Origin: Daucus carota subsp. sativus
Lineage: Eukaryota > Streptophyta > Magnoliopsida > Apiales > Apiaceae
DNA: 64,000 nt
Assembly: GCF_001625215.2 (NCBI RefSeq)
Contig: NC_030383.2
Coordinates: 11,172,779-11,236,778 of the forward strand
Direction: 5' to 3'
The translations under genes were made by a program, and so were the position numbers. Every line of letters starts with the position of its first letter. The first letter of the stretch is position 1. The notes beneath the pieces are model-generated. The model had not been told where the DNA came from and ran no database searches. It worked only from the letters and a program-made list of their open reading frames with translations. This document shows positions 61,923 to 64,000 of this stretch, piece after piece.

Positions 61923-62254
61923 CTCAGCAAGCTGATTGTATGGATGGTTAAATTTGCAATTGGATCCATACATGCACCAATCATAATTCACAAAATAGAA
62001 GCAATTATTCACCTCGTGCCTTAGTGGGTAGTTTTGTTTCCAATGATCTCCATCTTTGGGCACCATAGGACCTCCTTGGCATCCTCATTTTCATTCACAA
62101 GATCCTTCAGAGCTGAATTCTGAAGCTCTTGGCCCAAAACATCACCTTTTTTGTAACCTAACACTTCAAGATCCTGATAATCACTAAAATTAATTGTTCC
62201 AAACCGCAAGACCTTGTTTTGGTTGCTAATTCCCTCCATTGTCCCTCCACTCAA
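61923..62254 (-). pseudogene. CCCH zinc-finger copy C, first exon only
   Basis: Matches exon 1 of A and B (MSGGTMEGISN..., GTINFSDYQ). One base is missing near 62080 (DAK-EVLWC instead of DAQGGPM), so the frame is lost before the finger; the finger remains readable in the next frame (CMYGSNCKFNH). Intron 1 homology continues to about 61490 and then stops near a Helitron. No other exons are found in the window. Confidence 0.85.
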
Positions 62255-62876
62255 GAATTATAAACCTTACACATATATTTATTGCAATCCTAATCTACTA
62301 ATGTATCCGAGGAAGAAATTAGTTAGGTAGTTACTTATATGATACATGACACTTGTCTCTCCTAAAAGATAATGTTTTTCTTTGGGTCAGTAAAATTGAA
62401 ATATAAGCCCACTTGATGAATATTTGGCTCGAATAATGAGACATATTTATTTGAATAAACAAATATCGTTGAGTTTTTTTTAAAAAAATGATTAAAAACA
62501 AAGACAGAGAGTATTTCAATCCACTAACAAAAGGTTTACAAGCATTTTATACCACCGAGATTATAATCATGATGAGATTTAATAATTCTCAAGAAATCAT
62601 AATTGAAAAGATAATTATAAATATACTATTAGAGGTAAGGCAAAAAAAATTCCTCAAAGTCCAAAGAAATTATTCACTCACACTTATCTTACGAGCTCAC
62701 CTTCCACAATTAGCAAATCCTAAGTTTCAATTTTTCTAATAATACATTCAATATAATTGAAAATATTTCATTACATAACCACAACAAAAAATTAATAATA
62801 AAATTCCTCTAATTTTATGATACTGAAATATATTTCTACTATTAATAACATTTTTACTCTAATTTTGCTATCCAAA
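62255..62876. other. 5' flank of CCCH copy C
   Basis: Homologous to the flanks of A and B up to about 62545; 62760-62870 resembles 41660-41765. No gene seen. Confidence 0.5.
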
Positions 62877-64000
62877 CAGTACAAGAAAAAAGATAATAGA
62901 CATCAGTTTCTGGCCGATGTCTTTAGTTTTTTAGACCGATGTTGATGTCGGTGATGTCTATTCTAGACATCAGTCGATAACCGATGTGGAAACCTTACTT
63001 ACACATCATTTTTTTACTGATCTTCAGATGTCTATGCCACAATTTCTTACAAAATATATTACTTTTAATTAAGTTTATACTAAAGTTACTTGCAATTTAA
63101 GACATATAACATGTAATTACACTAACTAATTAAAGGCTTAAACATCAGGTTTTACACAAGAAAGTGATTTCTATATTGTTTCAAACATCACCTTGTACTG
63201 ATGTCATTGTCTCTACAAACATCGATTTCTTTAGAAAATAACTAATGTACTTAACTATTTTTCACATCGTTTTTAGATGATGTCTATTTTGGTAGAGACA
63301 TCAGTCTTTATGGAAAAATTGTGATGTGCATTCTTCCAATAGACATCTCTTTGAGCTGATGACTTTATTATTTTTAGACATCAGTTCTAAAGCAAAAAAA
63401 CTGATTTGTATCTTAGTTTAAGACATCAAAATTTGTTAAAAAATCGGATGTGCTTCTTACAAATAGATATTACTTTCTACGGTTATACCAAAAAAACTAA
63501 TGTCCATCCATGCACAAACAGAATTTAAAAAACTGGCAACCATAATATACCCAGCCTCAATATATATATTGCACCATCCACAATACACATCCAAATCTAC
63601 TTCAATCCAACCAAACAAATTCAATTTGCAAAACCAACAACAATTCTACCTTCAACCAACAAACCAACTACTACACAAAACCAACTAAGATCATACGTCA
63701 TTCAATATGCAAAACAAACTACTAAATACTTAAGCATATGCAAACCACTTAACATTCTACCCATTCAATCCACAAAAGCTACCAAAAAACTACTAGTTAC
63801 TGCATATCAAATTGTTCACAGTAGAAACCTCCACTTGTCCGCAACCAAACTGTTTAGACAGTTGAAACCTCAACTGCTAAGACTACTAGACTGCTAAGAA
63901 ACTGGTCATATGTGGTCCTGGCTGCACTGGAGAGCCTCAATACGCACTTCATCAAGTTGCGTCTCGGTGTAACAAACTCGACTCTTGGCCAGTCACTAAC
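62877..64000. mobile_element. Left end of a CACTA element, running off the window
   Basis: CAGTACAAGAAAAAAG is a one-base variant of the CACTA end. Subterminal repeats (AGACATCAG, CCGATGT) match those of the 36960-37689 element, so both belong to one family. No coding region is seen before the edge. Confidence 0.65.

Noticed and set aside
1-64000. tRNA, rRNA, CRISPR, bacterial operon features and organelle inserts
   Set aside because: None seen on reading; the repeats present are explained by plant transposons and minisatellites.

Overview
This 64 kb window is nuclear DNA of a flowering plant. Its genes are intron-rich with canonical GT-AG sites, their closest recognisable relatives are plant families (PAO2-type polyamine oxidase, MAPR4, HSP70-17, UDP-arabinose 4-epimerase, FAR1/FRS, plant CCCH fingers), and the AT-rich spacers are full of plant transposons (MULE, CACTA, Helitron, Stowaway and hAT MITEs). 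It looks like a eudicot with a moderately compact genome. I cannot name the species.

Layout. 1-3790 (minus): a FAR1/FRS-like gene running off the left edge, with a 16-nt first coding exon and TTCAACA-rich introns. 4695-8287 (minus): a complete ten-exon peroxisomal polyamine oxidase with two GC-AG introns. 8.3-16.4 kb: gene-poor, with MITEs and a 2.2 kb Mutator-like element with nearly identical TIRs and a dead FAR1-type transposase. 16443-21841 (minus): a complete eight-exon MAPR4/neuferricin-like gene whose fourth intron holds a decayed Ty3/gypsy fragment. 22.1-24.2 kb: spacer with a Helitron (containing a perfect 208-bp tandem duplication) and a Stowaway MITE. 24207-30104 (plus): a complete 14-exon ER Hsp70 (HSP70-17/GRP170 type). 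30.5-31.4 kb: an inverted Helitron with a SINE-like insert. 32090-35366 (minus): a complete nine-exon UDP-arabinose 4-epimerase. 36.9-37.7 kb: a small CACTA element with an ATA target duplication. 39368-40456 (plus): a small three-exon gene of unknown function. 42185-48230: a 6 kb CACTA element with GGTCGG-type subterminal repeats and two 165-bp tandem arrays. 49.2-62.3 kb (minus): a tandem cluster of three CCCH zinc-finger genes (A and B open, C a one-exon pseudogene), separated by a retroposed insert, a Helitron and a hAT MITE. 62877 to the end: the left end of a further CACTA element.

The genes are ordinary housekeeping or regulatory genes and show no operon-like relationship: polyamine back-conversion in peroxisomes, a membrane heme-binding protein, ER protein folding, and Golgi supply of UDP-arabinopyranose. 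All exon models were read by eye from splice sites and reading frame. Each full model closes in frame over all exons, which is the main support. The most unusual material is in the CCCH cluster (copy divergence, a cassette exon broken in one copy, an empty site for a MITE), the tandem arrays in the large CACTA element, the in-frame GC-AG intron of the oxidase, and a 1.4 kb poly(A)-tailed insert flanked by a long target duplication. I found no previously undescribed multi-gene system.
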